Shown here: piece after piece, positions 14,444-23,103 of the stretch
How the letters are laid out: each line of letters begins with the position of its first letter
Numbering within the stretch: position 1 is the stretch's first letter
Source of the DNA: Methanomassiliicoccaceae archaeon UBA472
GTDB taxonomy: Archaea > Thermoplasmatota > Thermoplasmata > Methanomassiliicoccales > UBA472
NCBI GenBank assembly: GCA_002497075.1
Contig: DAML01000027.1
Span: 6,360-38,452 of the forward strand
Direction: 5' to 3'
Length of the DNA stretch: 32,093 bases
Position numbers and translations under genes: made by a program
Notes under the pieces: generated by a model
Told to the model about the DNA's origin: nothing
Databases searched by the model: none
Seen by the model: the letters and a program-made list of their open reading frames with translations, nothing else

Positions 14444-14923
14444 ATGACAGGAACCGAAAGGGAACCGGTGGACCTGGTCCCCCGGATCTGGACCTGGAGC
14501 CCCATCTCCGTGTTCGAGGAGATGGAACGGGTGTTGAACGACATGCGTACGGGGTTCGTCCTGCCTGGAAATGCCATTTACCGCGGGGAGGGCGTCCGGA
14601 TGCCGAGCATGGACCTCAGCGAGGAGCAGGACCGATTCCTGGTCCAGGCCGAGCTTCCAGGGATGACCAAGGAGGACGTCACCATCGAGACAGACGGCGA
14701 TGTGCTCCGGATCACCGCCAGAAAGGAGCAGGAGATCGAGGAGAATAAAGAGGGTTACATCCGGAGGGAAAGGGGCAGCATGCACTTCCACCGCCAGATG
14801 CGCCTTCCGGAGAACGTGGACCGCGATCTGATCAAGGCCAGGATGGAGAACGGGGTCCTGGAGATCTCCCTGCCCAAGATGACGGAGAAGGAAGAGAAGA
14901 AGAACAAGATCGAGGTGGAGTGA
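14444..14923 (+). CDS. small heat shock protein, Hsp20 family
   Basis: A 159-residue ATP-independent holdase. Seen: an N-terminal arm (1-50) with VPRIWTWSPISVFEEMERVLNDM-like content, an alpha-crystallin domain at about 58-150 (LVQAELPGMTKEDVTIETDG, then the hallmark ARMENGVLEISLPK), and a short C-terminal K-x-I-E-V tail that serves as the I-x-I/V docking motif. GAGGTG at 14431-14436 is the ribosome site. It has its own promoter and lies 31 bp upstream of the Cdc48 gene, so the two may be co-transcribed. Confidence 0.93.
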   Translation: MTGTEREPVDLVPRIWTWSPISVFEEMERVLNDMRTGFVLPGNAIYRGEGVRMPSMDLSEEQDRFLVQAELPGMTKEDVTIETDGDVLRITARKEQEIEENKEGYIRRERGSMHFHRQMRLPENVDRDLIKARMENGVLEISLPKMTEKEEKKNKIEVE

Positions 14924-14954
14924 GCTCCGCCTGGTAATTAGTGAGTGGAAATAG

Positions 14955-17138
14955 ATGAGCGCATCTGACAAGGTATTGAAGGTGTCCGAGGCCCGGTCCA
15001 AGGACGCCGGCCGTGGAATAGCAAGAGTGGACCCGGCGGTGATGGAGGCCCTGGGGCTGAACGCTGGCGACGTGGTCCAGATCGAGGGAAAGAAGAAGAC
15101 GGTGGCCGTGGTCTGGCCCGGTTACAACGAGGACGCCAACCGCGGTGTGGTCCGTATAGACGGAACGATCAGGAGGAACGCCCAGACCAGCATAGACGAG
15201 AAGGTGTCCATTCGCAAGATATCGGTAAAACCGGCTCAGAAGATGTCCTTCGCCCCTACGGAGGAGCTGCGCATAATGGGCGGCGAGGAGTACCTGGCCC
15301 AGATGATGGAGGGAAGGGTGTTCTCCCGCGGCGACATCGTTGAGCTGAACGTCATGGGCCGGCGCATCGACCTGGTGGTGATGTCTCATACCCCGAGCAC
15401 TGAAGCGGTCATATTGACCAGGGACACCGAGATCAAGATGAGCGACAAGCCGGTGAAGGAGACGACCTCCGGTATCCCCAAGGTCACCTACGAAGACATT
15501 GGCGGGCTCGGGGACGAGGTCAAGAAGGTCCGGGAGATGATCGAACTTCCGTTACGCCATCCGGAGCTGTTCGAGCGCTTGGGCGTGGAGGCGCCGAAGG
15601 GCGTGCTGCTGCACGGGCCGCCTGGAACCGGAAAGACGTTATTGGCCAAGGCGGTGGCCGGCGAGACCAGCGCCAACTTCGTGTCCATCGGCGGGCCGGA
15701 GATAATGAGCAAGTTCTACGGTGAGAGCGAGGAACGCCTGAGGGAGATATTCAAGCAGGCCGAGGAGAACGCGCCTTCCATCATCTTCATAGACGAGATC
15801 GATTCCATCGCCCCCAAGAGGGACGAGGTGTCCGGGGAAATGGAGAGGAGGATCGTGGCACAGCTGCTGGCGCTCATGGACGGGCTGCAGGCCCGCGGGA
15901 AGGTAGTGGTCATAGGCGCGACCAACCGCCCGAACGCGCTAGACCCCGCATTGCGCCGCCCGGGCCGCTTCGATAGGGAGATAGAGATCAACATACCCAA
16001 CCGGGGCGGCAGGCTGGACGTGCTGCAGATACACACCCGCGGCATGCCTTTGGCTGACGATGTGGACCTGGAGCGTTTAGCGGACCTCACGCACGGCTAC
16101 GCCGGTGCCGATCTGGCGGCGTTGTGCAAGGAGGCGGCCATGCATTCCCTGCGGCGCATACTGCCGGACCTGGACATGGAGGCGGACAGCATTCCCGTGG
16201 AGGTGCTCAACCGCATCACCGTGACCAAGGACGACTTCTTCGCCGCGCTGAGGGAGATGTCCCCGTCCAGCATGCGCGAGGTGCTGATAGAGTCGCCGAA
16301 CCTGCACTGGGACGAGATCGGTGGATTGGAAGACGTCAAGGCGGAGCTGAAGGAGGCCGTGGAATGGCCCCTGAAGTATGCTGGACTCTTCGAGCACATG
16401 AGCGCCGAGCCGCCCAAGGGCGTGCTGCTGTTCGGACCGCCCGGAACTGGAAAGACCATGCTGGCGAAGGCTGTAGCGACAGAATCGGAAAGCAACTTCA
16501 TCAGCATCAAGGGGCCGGAGTTCCTGAGCAAGTGGGTCGGCGAGAGCGAGAAGGCCGTGCGGGAAACGTTCCGCAAGGCCAGGCAGGCCGCCCCGTGCAT
16601 CATCTTCATGGACGAGATAGATTCCATAGCGCCCACCCGGGGCGGGGATTCGGATTCGCACGTGACGGAGAGGGTGATCTCCCAGCTGCTAACGGAATTG
16701 GACGGCCTGGAGTCCCTGCACAACGTCGTGGTTATAGCCGCCACGAACCGCCCGGACATCATCGACCCGGCGCTGCTTCGTCCCGGCCGCTTCGACCGGA
16801 TGATACAGGTCGGGGCCCCGGACCTGGAGACCAGGAAGGCCATCCTGAAGGTGCACTTCAAGCGCAAGCCGCTGGCGGACGACGTCAAACTGGACGAGGT
16901 GGCGCACAAGACCGACGGTTACACCGGCGCAGATCTTGCGGCCATAGCGAACGAGGCAGTGATGAGCGCCATTCGCGAGGCGGTGACCGCGGGAAAGGGC
17001 GAGGACCCCGAGGCCATGAAGAGCACCAAGGTGAGCATGAAGCACGTGATGGACGCGGTGGACAAGCACCGCCCCATCTCCCTTCAGGAGCTGAGCAAGT
17101 TCCAGAAGATAGCCAAGAATTTCGAGTACGTGAGGTGA
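14955..17138 (+). CDS. Cdc48/VAT-type AAA+ ATPase
   Basis: Archaeal p97/Cdc48/VAT homologue: a hexameric unfoldase that feeds proteins to the proteasome or remodels complexes. 727 residues. Seen: N domain 1-165 (double-psi barrel then four-stranded barrel); D1 Walker A GPPGTGKT at 221-228 and Walker B IIFIDE at 277-282; D2 Walker A GPPGTGKT at 494-501 and Walker B IIFMDE at 549-554; arginine-finger regions RRPGRFDRE and LLRPGRFDRM after each. The C terminus is short, without an HbYX motif (ends in Y-V-R, not aromatic at the penultimate site in the HbYX sense). It is followed after 4 bp by a second hsp20 gene. Confidence 0.97.
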   Translation: MSASDKVLKVSEARSKDAGRGIARVDPAVMEALGLNAGDVVQIEGKKKTVAVVWPGYNEDANRGVVRIDGTIRRNAQTSIDEKVSIRKISVKPAQKMSFAPTEELRIMGGEEYLAQMMEGRVFSRGDIVELNVMGRRIDLVVMSHTPSTEAVILTRDTEIKMSDKPVKETTSGIPKVTYEDIGGLGDEVKKVREMIELPLRHPELFERLGVEAPKGVLLHGPPGTGKTLLAKAVAGETSANFVSIGGPEIMSKFYGESEERLREIFKQAEENAPSIIFIDEIDSIAPKRDEVSGEMERRIVAQLLALMDGLQARGKVVVIGATNRPNALDPALRRPGRFDREIEINIPNRGGRLDVLQIHTRGMPLADDVDLERLADLTHGYAGADLAALCKEAAMHSLRRILPDLDMEADSIPVEVLNRITVTKDDFFAALREMSPSSMREVLIESPNLHWDEIGGLEDVKAELKEAVEWPLKYAGLFEHMSAEPPKGVLLFGPPGTGKTMLAKAVATESESNFISIKGPEFLSKWVGESEKAVRETFRKARQAAPCIIFMDEIDSIAPTRGGDSDSHVTERVISQLLTELDGLESLHNVVVIAATNRPDIIDPALLRPGRFDRMIQVGAPDLETRKAILKVHFKRKPLADDVKLDEVAHKTDGYTGADLAAIANEAVMSAIREAVTAGKGEDPEAMKSTKVSMKHVMDAVDKHRPISLQELSKFQKIAKNFEYVR

Positions 17139-17142
17139 TGAT

Positions 17143-17646
17143 ATGAGAACAGTTAGACGTGACGACGACTGGAACGACCTGTTCCGTTCCTTCAACGACG
17201 ATTTCGATGTCATGCGGGAGCGCATGGACCGGCTGATGGAGGCGGCCCTGCGCGGAACTGGAAACGATCCGCTGGTTTACGGTTTCTCGATGCGCACCGG
17301 CGCGGACGGGAGGCCGGTGGTGCAGGAGTTTGGTAACGTGCCTAGAGGTGGTGCGCCCCCGGACGCGAGCTGCCGCGAGCCCCTGACGGACGTGACGGAG
17401 GAGGGCGATGCGGTAAGGGTTATCGTCGAGCTGCCGGGAGTTGATAAGCAGGACATCGACCTCCGTTCGCAGGACCGCGAGCTGACCATCTCGGTGGACT
17501 CCGAGAGGAAGAAGTTCTGCAAGAAGCTCGAGCTTCCCTGTGACGTCCTCCCTGACAGCGCTTCGGCCGAATATCGCAACGGGGTGTTGACGGTGACCAT
17601 GGGTAAGGCCGAGCAGACCAAGGGCAAGAAGATCGACATAAACTGA
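17143..17646 (+). CDS. second Hsp20-family protein
   Basis: A 167-residue small heat-shock protein. A longer, acidic N-terminal part (1-80, including MRERMDRLMEAALRG and a Pro/Gly linker) precedes a compact alpha-crystallin-like domain (about 83-160) with REPLTDVTEEGDAVRVIVELPGVDK split over two strands, and AEYRNGVLTVTMGK. It ends in a K-I-D-I-N tail with an I-x-I motif. The gene begins 4 bp after the Cdc48 stop, so it is surely co-transcribed. Hsp20 downstream of Cdc48 repeats the Archaeoglobus arrangement, and suggests substrate hand-over between holdase and unfoldase (inference). Confidence 0.9.
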   Translation: MRTVRRDDDWNDLFRSFNDDFDVMRERMDRLMEAALRGTGNDPLVYGFSMRTGADGRPVVQEFGNVPRGGAPPDASCREPLTDVTEEGDAVRVIVELPGVDKQDIDLRSQDRELTISVDSERKKFCKKLELPCDVLPDSASAEYRNGVLTVTMGKAEQTKGKKIDIN

Positions 17647-17649
17647 GCC

Positions 17650-17674
17650 GGGGCCTGGCCCCTTCTCCTTTTTT
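17650..17674 (+). terminator. Hairpin and T-tract after the heat-shock cluster
   Basis: GGGG-N5-CCCC (17650-17662), then a pyrimidine stretch with T6 at 17669-17674, directly after the hsp20 stop. Confidence 0.55.
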
Positions 17675-17681
17675 AACAATG

Positions 17682-17689
17682 CTTATATA
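17682..17689 (+). promoter_or_regulatory. TATA box of the COG1395 regulator gene
   Basis: CTTATATA centred about 27 bp before the GTG at 17713, predicting a leaderless mRNA and deciding that start. Confidence 0.55.
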
Positions 17690-17712
17690 GAAGCCGTAGC
17701 GAATTACAGGAT

Positions 17713-18672
17713 GTGCAGCGAGACGAGCTCATTCGGTCGGTGAGGGAGCTTCTGCTCCGTACGGGCTTCATTGCTTCGAACCCTCTCAACCTGAGGGGCA
17801 TAGCATTTGACGTCGTCGCCCGAAGGGACCGCAGCCTGCTGCTTGTTAAGGTTCTTACCAACATAGACGCGTTCTCCAAGGAGAACGCCGAGGAGCTGAA
17901 GGTGCTGGCCGAGGCGCTCGGCGGGTCCATAATGATGGTCGGCGAGCGCTCCGGGTCGGGCGACCTGGAACAGGGCATCGTCTACTCCCGCTTCGATATT
18001 CCGATCATCGCCTTCGCCACCATGAAGGACCTTCTTTTGGACGACGAGCCTCCGTTCATTTTCGCCGCCCCTGGCGGTCTTTACGTACGCATGGACAGCG
18101 ACCTCCTGCACAAGATGCGGGAGGAGAGGAGCGTCAGCCTGGGAACCCTGGCGGAGGTGGCGGGCGTTTCCCGCCGGACCATCCAGATGTACGAGGCCGG
18201 CATGGGGGCCATGATAGACGCGGCGCTTCGCCTGGAGGAGTACCTGGGGAAGCAGATCGTGGTGCCCGTTGATCCCTTGGGATACAAGCCCCCGGCGCAG
18301 GAGGCGCGTCCCCTGGACATAGAGAAGTGCGACGATTTCAGCAAGAACATCTACACCATGCTGATGCAGCTGGGATTGCTGGTCAAGCCAACGGAGAAAT
18401 GCCCGTTCGAGGCGTTGACGGTCGACAGGGACCTGCTTATTCTCACCGGCCTGGGCAAGGACGAGGCCAGGCTTGCTGACAAGGCCAAGGTAGTAGCGGA
18501 CGTGTCGCGCATCACCGGCAAGGAATCGGTTATATTCATCGAGAGATTACGCACCAGGCACAGCATCGAGGGCACGGCGCTCATCGGACGTGACGAGCTG
18601 AAGAAGATCCACGAATCGGAGCGCCTGCGCAAGATGGTGAACGCCCGGAGCGAGGTCGATGCACGAGATTGA
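17713..18672 (+). CDS. COG1395-type HTH transcriptional regulator
   Basis: A 319-residue archaeal predicted regulator. Residues 1-120 look like a degenerate restriction-endonuclease fold (GIAFDVVARRDRSLLLVKVL: D33 and K46 are present, but the middle acidic residue is missing). Residues 132-185 are a Cro/C1-type HTH (LAEVAGVSRRTIQMYEAG). The C-terminal part (205-319) is a second alpha/beta domain resembling the first. A DNA-binding role is likely, catalysis unlikely. The GTG start at 17713 coincides with the predicted transcript start. The last 14 bp overlap the next gene, so the two work as a pair. Confidence 0.82.
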   Translation: MQRDELIRSVRELLLRTGFIASNPLNLRGIAFDVVARRDRSLLLVKVLTNIDAFSKENAEELKVLAEALGGSIMMVGERSGSGDLEQGIVYSRFDIPIIAFATMKDLLLDDEPPFIFAAPGGLYVRMDSDLLHKMREERSVSLGTLAEVAGVSRRTIQMYEAGMGAMIDAALRLEEYLGKQIVVPVDPLGYKPPAQEARPLDIEKCDDFSKNIYTMLMQLGLLVKPTEKCPFEALTVDRDLLILTGLGKDEARLADKAKVVADVSRITGKESVIFIERLRTRHSIEGTALIGRDELKKIHESERLRKMVNARSEVDARD

Positions 18673-19267
18673 GCTGAACGGTTCCCGGATCTACGTTCTT
18701 CCAGTGATCAAAGGGTTGGTCAGCGAGGGGGAGAAGGTCCGCAATGCGATTTCTGAGTTAAGACCGCAGGCGGTCGGTATCTCCATATCCAAGGAAGAGC
18801 TGGAAGGCCTTCGTTCGTATCAAGACGAGGATATCGAGCTAAGCGATCAGGAAGAAGCTTACAAGGCCGGTCTTTTGGAGTTCGGCGAGGTGCAGCTGCC
18901 GCCGCCGTGCTATATGGAGGCGGTCAAGGTGACCGACGAGCTGGGCATCCCTTTGATCCCGATAGACATGAACGAGGAGCTGTTCTCCGAGCGCTATTGC
19001 GAACTGATCGGCGGGCTGGAACTCATGAAGGAATCGTTCTTATCGCACCGGGTCGCCAGGAAGCGCTTCATCATGGACAGTGCGGAGGAGTTCGTCCTCG
19101 ATTACGATAGGAAGGTCAACGGCGGAAGGGGAATTTCTGTCCTGAACTCGGAGAGGGAGGGGCACATGTCGGAATCCTTGCGAGGGCTTGCTGGAATCCA
19201 CGAACGATTGCTAGCCTTGGTCGAGCTGGAACGGTTCGATGGCCTGAAAAAAAAGATGGTTGATTAA
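18659..19267 (+). CDS. hypothetical protein, distant TraB/PrgY-like
   Basis: A 202-residue soluble protein. The layout resembles the TraB/PrgY family: an opening NGSRIYVLPVIKGLVSEGEK strand-helix, then SELRPQAVGISISKEEL, a central Glu strand and conserved-looking CYMEAVKVTDELGIPLIPIDM near 81-101, then a helical half. The family's conserved G-x-x-H after the first strand is replaced here (L-P-V-I-K), so activity is doubtful. The ATG lies inside the end of the HTH regulator gene (14 bp overlap), implying coupled translation. Function unknown. Confidence 0.6.
   Translation: MHEIELNGSRIYVLPVIKGLVSEGEKVRNAISELRPQAVGISISKEELEGLRSYQDEDIELSDQEEAYKAGLLEFGEVQLPPPCYMEAVKVTDELGIPLIPIDMNEELFSERYCELIGGLELMKESFLSHRVARKRFIMDSAEEFVLDYDRKVNGGRGISVLNSEREGHMSESLRGLAGIHERLLALVELERFDGLKKKMVD
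19247..19254 (-). terminator. T8 tract after the surface protein gene
   Basis: Eight consecutive T on the minus strand, 20 bp past the stop of the surface-protein gene, lying inside the 3' end of the opposing gene. Oligo-T tracts are the usual archaeal terminators. Confidence 0.45.
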
Positions 19268-19272
19268 AGGGT

Positions 19273-22200
19273 TTAGGCTCTCACCAAGCAGGCGTCCATA
19301 TCGTTCAGGTATACTCCTGGACCAGAGGCGGACTCCAATTGGTCGATCATATACAGCTGCCAACCGGACATGGTCCTCTTGCCCTCGTAGTTGCTGTAGT
19401 ACCATACACCGCCCGCAGCAGTGGCCAGCAACAGGTCGGTCCTCTGGTTCCCATCCACATCGCCGGCCCAGACCTTCTTGAGGGTGAACGTCGAACCGCC
19501 GAGCGTTGAGAACATGGACGAGAACGTGGACCATGAGCCAAGCGCCGTCTGGTTGATGTTGTACACCTGGGTGCTAGTGGCGAACACTATGTCCAGATAA
19601 CCCTTCTGGTACGGATTGAAGAAGGCACCGGCGGTTATCCACTTGGTGTTGTAGATCGGGCCCTTGCTGGCAGTATCCATGGCGACCTGGGCAATGTTCG
19701 CGGGATTGAATATCCCGTTCACACGGTTGTAGAGCACGAACACTTTGCCATAATTTCCAGCCTGGGTGCTGACCAGGATATCATTCGCACCGTTCTGGTC
19801 CATGTCGGCCAGTTCCATCGCGGTCACGATGTTGCCGATGGGGGTGGTGGTCGCGTAGGTCCTGACGTACATCAGTCCGATGCGCACCCACGTCGGGACG
19901 GGATCGCTGGTGGTCACTCTGTCTGTGTCCTCGACCTTCACCCACACCTCGGAGATCGCGTTGGGCAGGGAGAAGGTGTACTGGGTGAACGTTGGCCAGA
20001 TGCTGTTGATAGTGGCCGTCGGTGACATTGCCATGGCCGTCCAGGTCAGGTTGTTCGTGGAGTAATAGAACCGGAAGGTATCCACATCGCTGCTGTCGTT
20101 CTTAGCTGCGTGCACGTTGAAGGAATTTGTCGTCCCGGTAGGCAGGGTGAAATGATACACGTGCGATGCCAGGTCGCCGGTCTTCCAGGTGACGTTAAGT
20201 AGCCAGTAGTCAAAGTCCACGCTGGCTCCGGTGATGAAGGTGTTGTTGAAGCTCAGGGAGAGGTCGCTCAGGCCCGAAGCGTAGGTGAAGTAGGGCGTCA
20301 GATCGAACTCCGCTTCCTTGTAGACGCCGTTGGTTCCAGCTATCTGGATGGTCGTGACGTTGATTGCGCCGTCGTGCCATATTATGTAGTCAGAGCCTCC
20401 CTGGTAATTGGTGGTCATGTAACGCACCTTCAGGGTCACCTTCTCCATCGGCAGATCGTCGAGGAGACCGGTGGAGTCCCAGAGATCGACGTGGGCCATC
20501 TGGTCGTACAGCACCGTGTATGGTATCGAGTCGTTCGCGATCAGTTCCGATAGCTCATCGGTCGCCGTATTATTCTCTCCAAGGGAGGAGGGGTACGAAT
20601 CGGTATACCGCCTGGTTATCTCCTCGGTTATCTGCTCATAGACCCCGGGGTCCTGGAATGGATTCTGGGTCTGCAGATAGGTGTTGGTGGTGGTGCCGTA
20701 GACGCTCATCTCCCAATCGGCGTTCGTGTCGATATCGGCGAAACCGGTACCGGTCAAGGAATCCGTGTTCCAGGCGGTGGCGTCACCGAACTTGTTGCGA
20801 ATCACGTTGATCTGACCGTTGCTGAACCCTACTACGATGTCCTGGGAACGTTCAGGATCGTTCCCGGCGGTTCCCGGTGGGTCCATATCCCCGACCAACA
20901 ACGTGGTCATTACGCCGGTGGTAGTGTAAACGGTGGTCCTGGTCCACAGTCCGTCGTTCCGGTACATGTGAACGGTCTTTCCATCCGAGCTTATGGTCAC
21001 AACATCCAAATCGTTGTCTAGGTCCAGATTGCCAAGCTCGATCGCTTTGGGTACCGTTCCGAGATTGCCGTTGACGATGGATTTCAGCCAACCGTCCCCG
21101 GTCGGGGAACGTATGTAGGCCATCAGCACATTTCTGCCAATGGAGTTATCATACATCACGGCTACGAAGTCGGACTTGCTGTCGCCGTTTATGTCACCAG
21201 CCTTTACGAGATAAACGGTGGGGCTGTAGGAGTGCTTATCGCTGCTTACCTCCAACTGCTCCGCCTCCCAGCTGTTGTCGTTGGCATAATAGTACAATGA
21301 GGCCTGTTCCTGGAATCTGGCCGAGCCAGCCGGCGGGCCGCCTGCCACTATGTCGAGCTTGTTCATCGGGGCATCGATATTGACGAGCTTGTTCAGCAGA
21401 TACGTCTCAGGCCCAGCCTTGAACATATCAAACCTCAGGATGTAGGCATTATCGCCGCCGATCCAAGGCCAGCCGGAGGTGGCGTTGCCAAGGTTGATCA
21501 CGAAGCGGTAAACGCCCGGAGGCGCCGGCGAGGTGGTCACCTGCCAAAGGTTGCTAATGCTTCCCGTCCAGGACACCGCTGATGTGGCTCCGCTCACGAA
21601 GGAGGGCGATCCTTTTATCTGAGGGTTCCAGAAGAAGTCCCTGATCTCCACATCTCCGGAGTTTGGCACCCAGGCGATACCGTAAATGTTCTGGATCTCC
21701 ACGTATATCTTATTGCTGCTCGAGTCGTAAGTGGTGAAGTCGATCGACGGAGTGGTGAACCCGCTGTCCTTGAACGTCAGGAACTTCGGATATCCAGCTA
21801 CCGTTCCAGTGGGATACGATACGAATATCCTGCTGTTCATGGTGAACTGGTTGCTAGGCACCCAGGTGTCCCTTAGGGCCGCCTCCAGCAGGTAGTAGTC
21901 AGACTTCATCGGCAGCTTGCTGGTGTCGATCGTGCAGTTGTAGACGTAGTAGCCGGTGATGTAGTCGTACTCTTGGAACTCGTTGTTAGGATTGGATACC
22001 GCCGACTGAACGACCTTGGTGGTCTGGTTCAGCACACGCACGATGTTGTCGGCGTCCGCGTTGACGACGTATTTGCTAGCCACTACGATGACCGCGTCCT
22101 CAACACCCCAGTCAAAGGAGTACTGGGGAATGGCGTCGAAACGGTTGTCCTCCCAGTCCTGCCATTCGAATATGGCGAAACCCTGCAGTCCGCTGTAGTC

Positions 22201-23013
22201 AAGGTTACCCGGGGGCCATCCAGATCCGCCTCCGCCGCCGCCCCCTCCGTACTCAGGTAGGACGTCCAAGGCCATGATCGCCGAGCTGGTCCTTCCGGTC
22301 TCATCGGTGGCGAATATGGTTATCCTGCGATTATCCCAGTTGAACAGCGCCTTTATCGGCATGTCCACAGACCAGAGCCCGTTCGACTCCTCGTCCATGG
22401 TCAAATTGTCAGTAAGGCCGAGGACCGATAGGTCGAGATGGACATCAGTGATGTTGTCGTCGTTGGGATCCATTACCCTGACAAACACCGTAAGTGTTTC
22501 ATTAGCCATCCCTGGAGAGGGGGAAGTATACCGCATTCCGATGATGGGGGCCAGTTCGATACCTGAAACCCCTCCGAGAAGGTCGGCCTGCCAGACGATG
22601 GAGTTCGTGTCCTTGTCGACGATCATTATGGACAGGCTGGTTAGGTCACCGGTCAGTTGTAGGTTATAACGCCAAACATCCCCCGTCTTCCAATTGTTGG
22701 TCAGGCCGCCGTCATTAACATGCAATTCATGATCGAACGTTCCATTGACGAATAGATAGATTCCAGTGGTCCAATTCTTAAGGGTTTGTCCGCCCTTGTG
22801 TGTAACGTTGACCCATATGCTGTCATCGTCCAGAGTGTTGGACAAAGATGGCTCCAGGTCGGTGAACGTGGCCTCCGCCGGCTCAGGCATATTGGCGACG
22901 TAGAACATTATGCTGGAGAACAGGGTGACCGTAATGGCAAGTATCAGCAGGTTTCCTATGATGTCCGAGACACCCGAGCGGGATCTGCCTAACCTCTTGT
23001 TGAATTTCTTCAT
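19273..23013 (-). CDS. giant pilin-anchored surface protein with FG-GAP propeller repeats
   Basis: About 1246 residues. The N terminus is an archaeal type IV pilin-like class III signal: basic KKFNKRLGRSRSG, then VSDIIGNLLILAITVTLFSSIMF, with likely cleavage after the Gly by a pilin peptidase. The remainder is predicted to be outside the cell: Ig-like beta domains (50-255), a run of nine Gly (near 258), and calcium-binding FG-GAP/VCBS units with DxDxDGxxD-like loops near 609 (DINGDSKSD), 665 (NLDLDNDLD), 711 (GDMDPPG), 1072 (ADMDQNGAND) and 1187 (GDVDGNQRTD). A jelly-roll-like insert lies at about 790-1060. There are many N-x-S/T sequons. Start: ATG 23013, with GGTGGGC just upstream, rather than the GTG at 23022. 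Adhesion or surface binding is inferred. Confidence 0.85.
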   Translation of the reverse strand: MKKFNKRLGRSRSGVSDIIGNLLILAITVTLFSSIMFYVANMPEPAEATFTDLEPSLSNTLDDDSIWVNVTHKGGQTLKNWTTGIYLFVNGTFDHELHVNDGGLTNNWKTGDVWRYNLQLTGDLTSLSIMIVDKDTNSIVWQADLLGGVSGIELAPIIGMRYTSPSPGMANETLTVFVRVMDPNDDNITDVHLDLSVLGLTDNLTMDEESNGLWSVDMPIKALFNWDNRRITIFATDETGRTSSAIMALDVLPEYGGGGGGGGSGWPPGNLDYSGLQGFAIFEWQDWEDNRFDAIPQYSFDWGVEDAVIVVASKYVVNADADNIVRVLNQTTKVVQSAVSNPNNEFQEYDYITGYYVYNCTIDTSKLPMKSDYYLLEAALRDTWVPSNQFTMNSRIFVSYPTGTVAGYPKFLTFKDSGFTTPSIDFTTYDSSSNKIYVEIQNIYGIAWVPNSGDVEIRDFFWNPQIKGSPSFVSGATSAVSWTGSISNLWQVTTSPAPPGVYRFVINLGNATSGWPWIGGDNAYILRFDMFKAGPETYLLNKLVNIDAPMNKLDIVAGGPPAGSARFQEQASLYYYANDNSWEAEQLEVSSDKHSYSPTVYLVKAGDINGDSKSDFVAVMYDNSIGRNVLMAYIRSPTGDGWLKSIVNGNLGTVPKAIELGNLDLDNDLDVVTISSDGKTVHMYRNDGLWTRTTVYTTTGVMTTLLVGDMDPPGTAGNDPERSQDIVVGFSNGQINVIRNKFGDATAWNTDSLTGTGFADIDTNADWEMSVYGTTTNTYLQTQNPFQDPGVYEQITEEITRRYTDSYPSSLGENNTATDELSELIANDSIPYTVLYDQMAHVDLWDSTGLLDDLPMEKVTLKVRYMTTNYQGGSDYIIWHDGAINVTTIQIAGTNGVYKEAEFDLTPYFTYASGLSDLSLSFNNTFITGASVDFDYWLLNVTWKTGDLASHVYHFTLPTGTTNSFNVHAAKNDSSDVDTFRFYYSTNNLTWTAMAMSPTATINSIWPTFTQYTFSLPNAISEVWVKVEDTDRVTTSDPVPTWVRIGLMYVRTYATTTPIGNIVTAMELADMDQNGANDILVSTQAGNYGKVFVLYNRVNGIFNPANIAQVAMDTASKGPIYNTKWITAGAFFNPYQKGYLDIVFATSTQVYNINQTALGSWSTFSSMFSTLGGSTFTLKKVWAGDVDGNQRTDLLLATAAGGVWYYSNYEGKRTMSGWQLYMIDQLESASGPGVYLNDMDACLVRA

Positions 23014-23066
23014 GATGCCCACCGGCTTAACATAGCATAGGCTACTGAGTAATAGTAAACCTGGGA

Positions 23067-23080
23067 CTATTTAATTATAT
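23067..23080 (-). promoter_or_regulatory. TATA element of the surface protein gene
   Basis: ATATAATTAAATAG on the minus strand; predicted start near 23047, leaving a leader of about 35 nt with a GGTGG ribosome site. Confidence 0.5.
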
Positions 23081-23103
23081 GGCTCCAGAAATTAATAATG
23101 GTT

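Noticed and set aside
16124..17146. Second open frame on the same strand within the Cdc48 gene
   Set aside because: Gly/Arg-rich out-of-frame reading; the main frame carries both AAA+ domains intact.
23014..23022. GTG at 23022 as start of the surface protein
   Set aside because: The GTG is part of the GGTGGG ribosome site; ATG 23013 is better placed.
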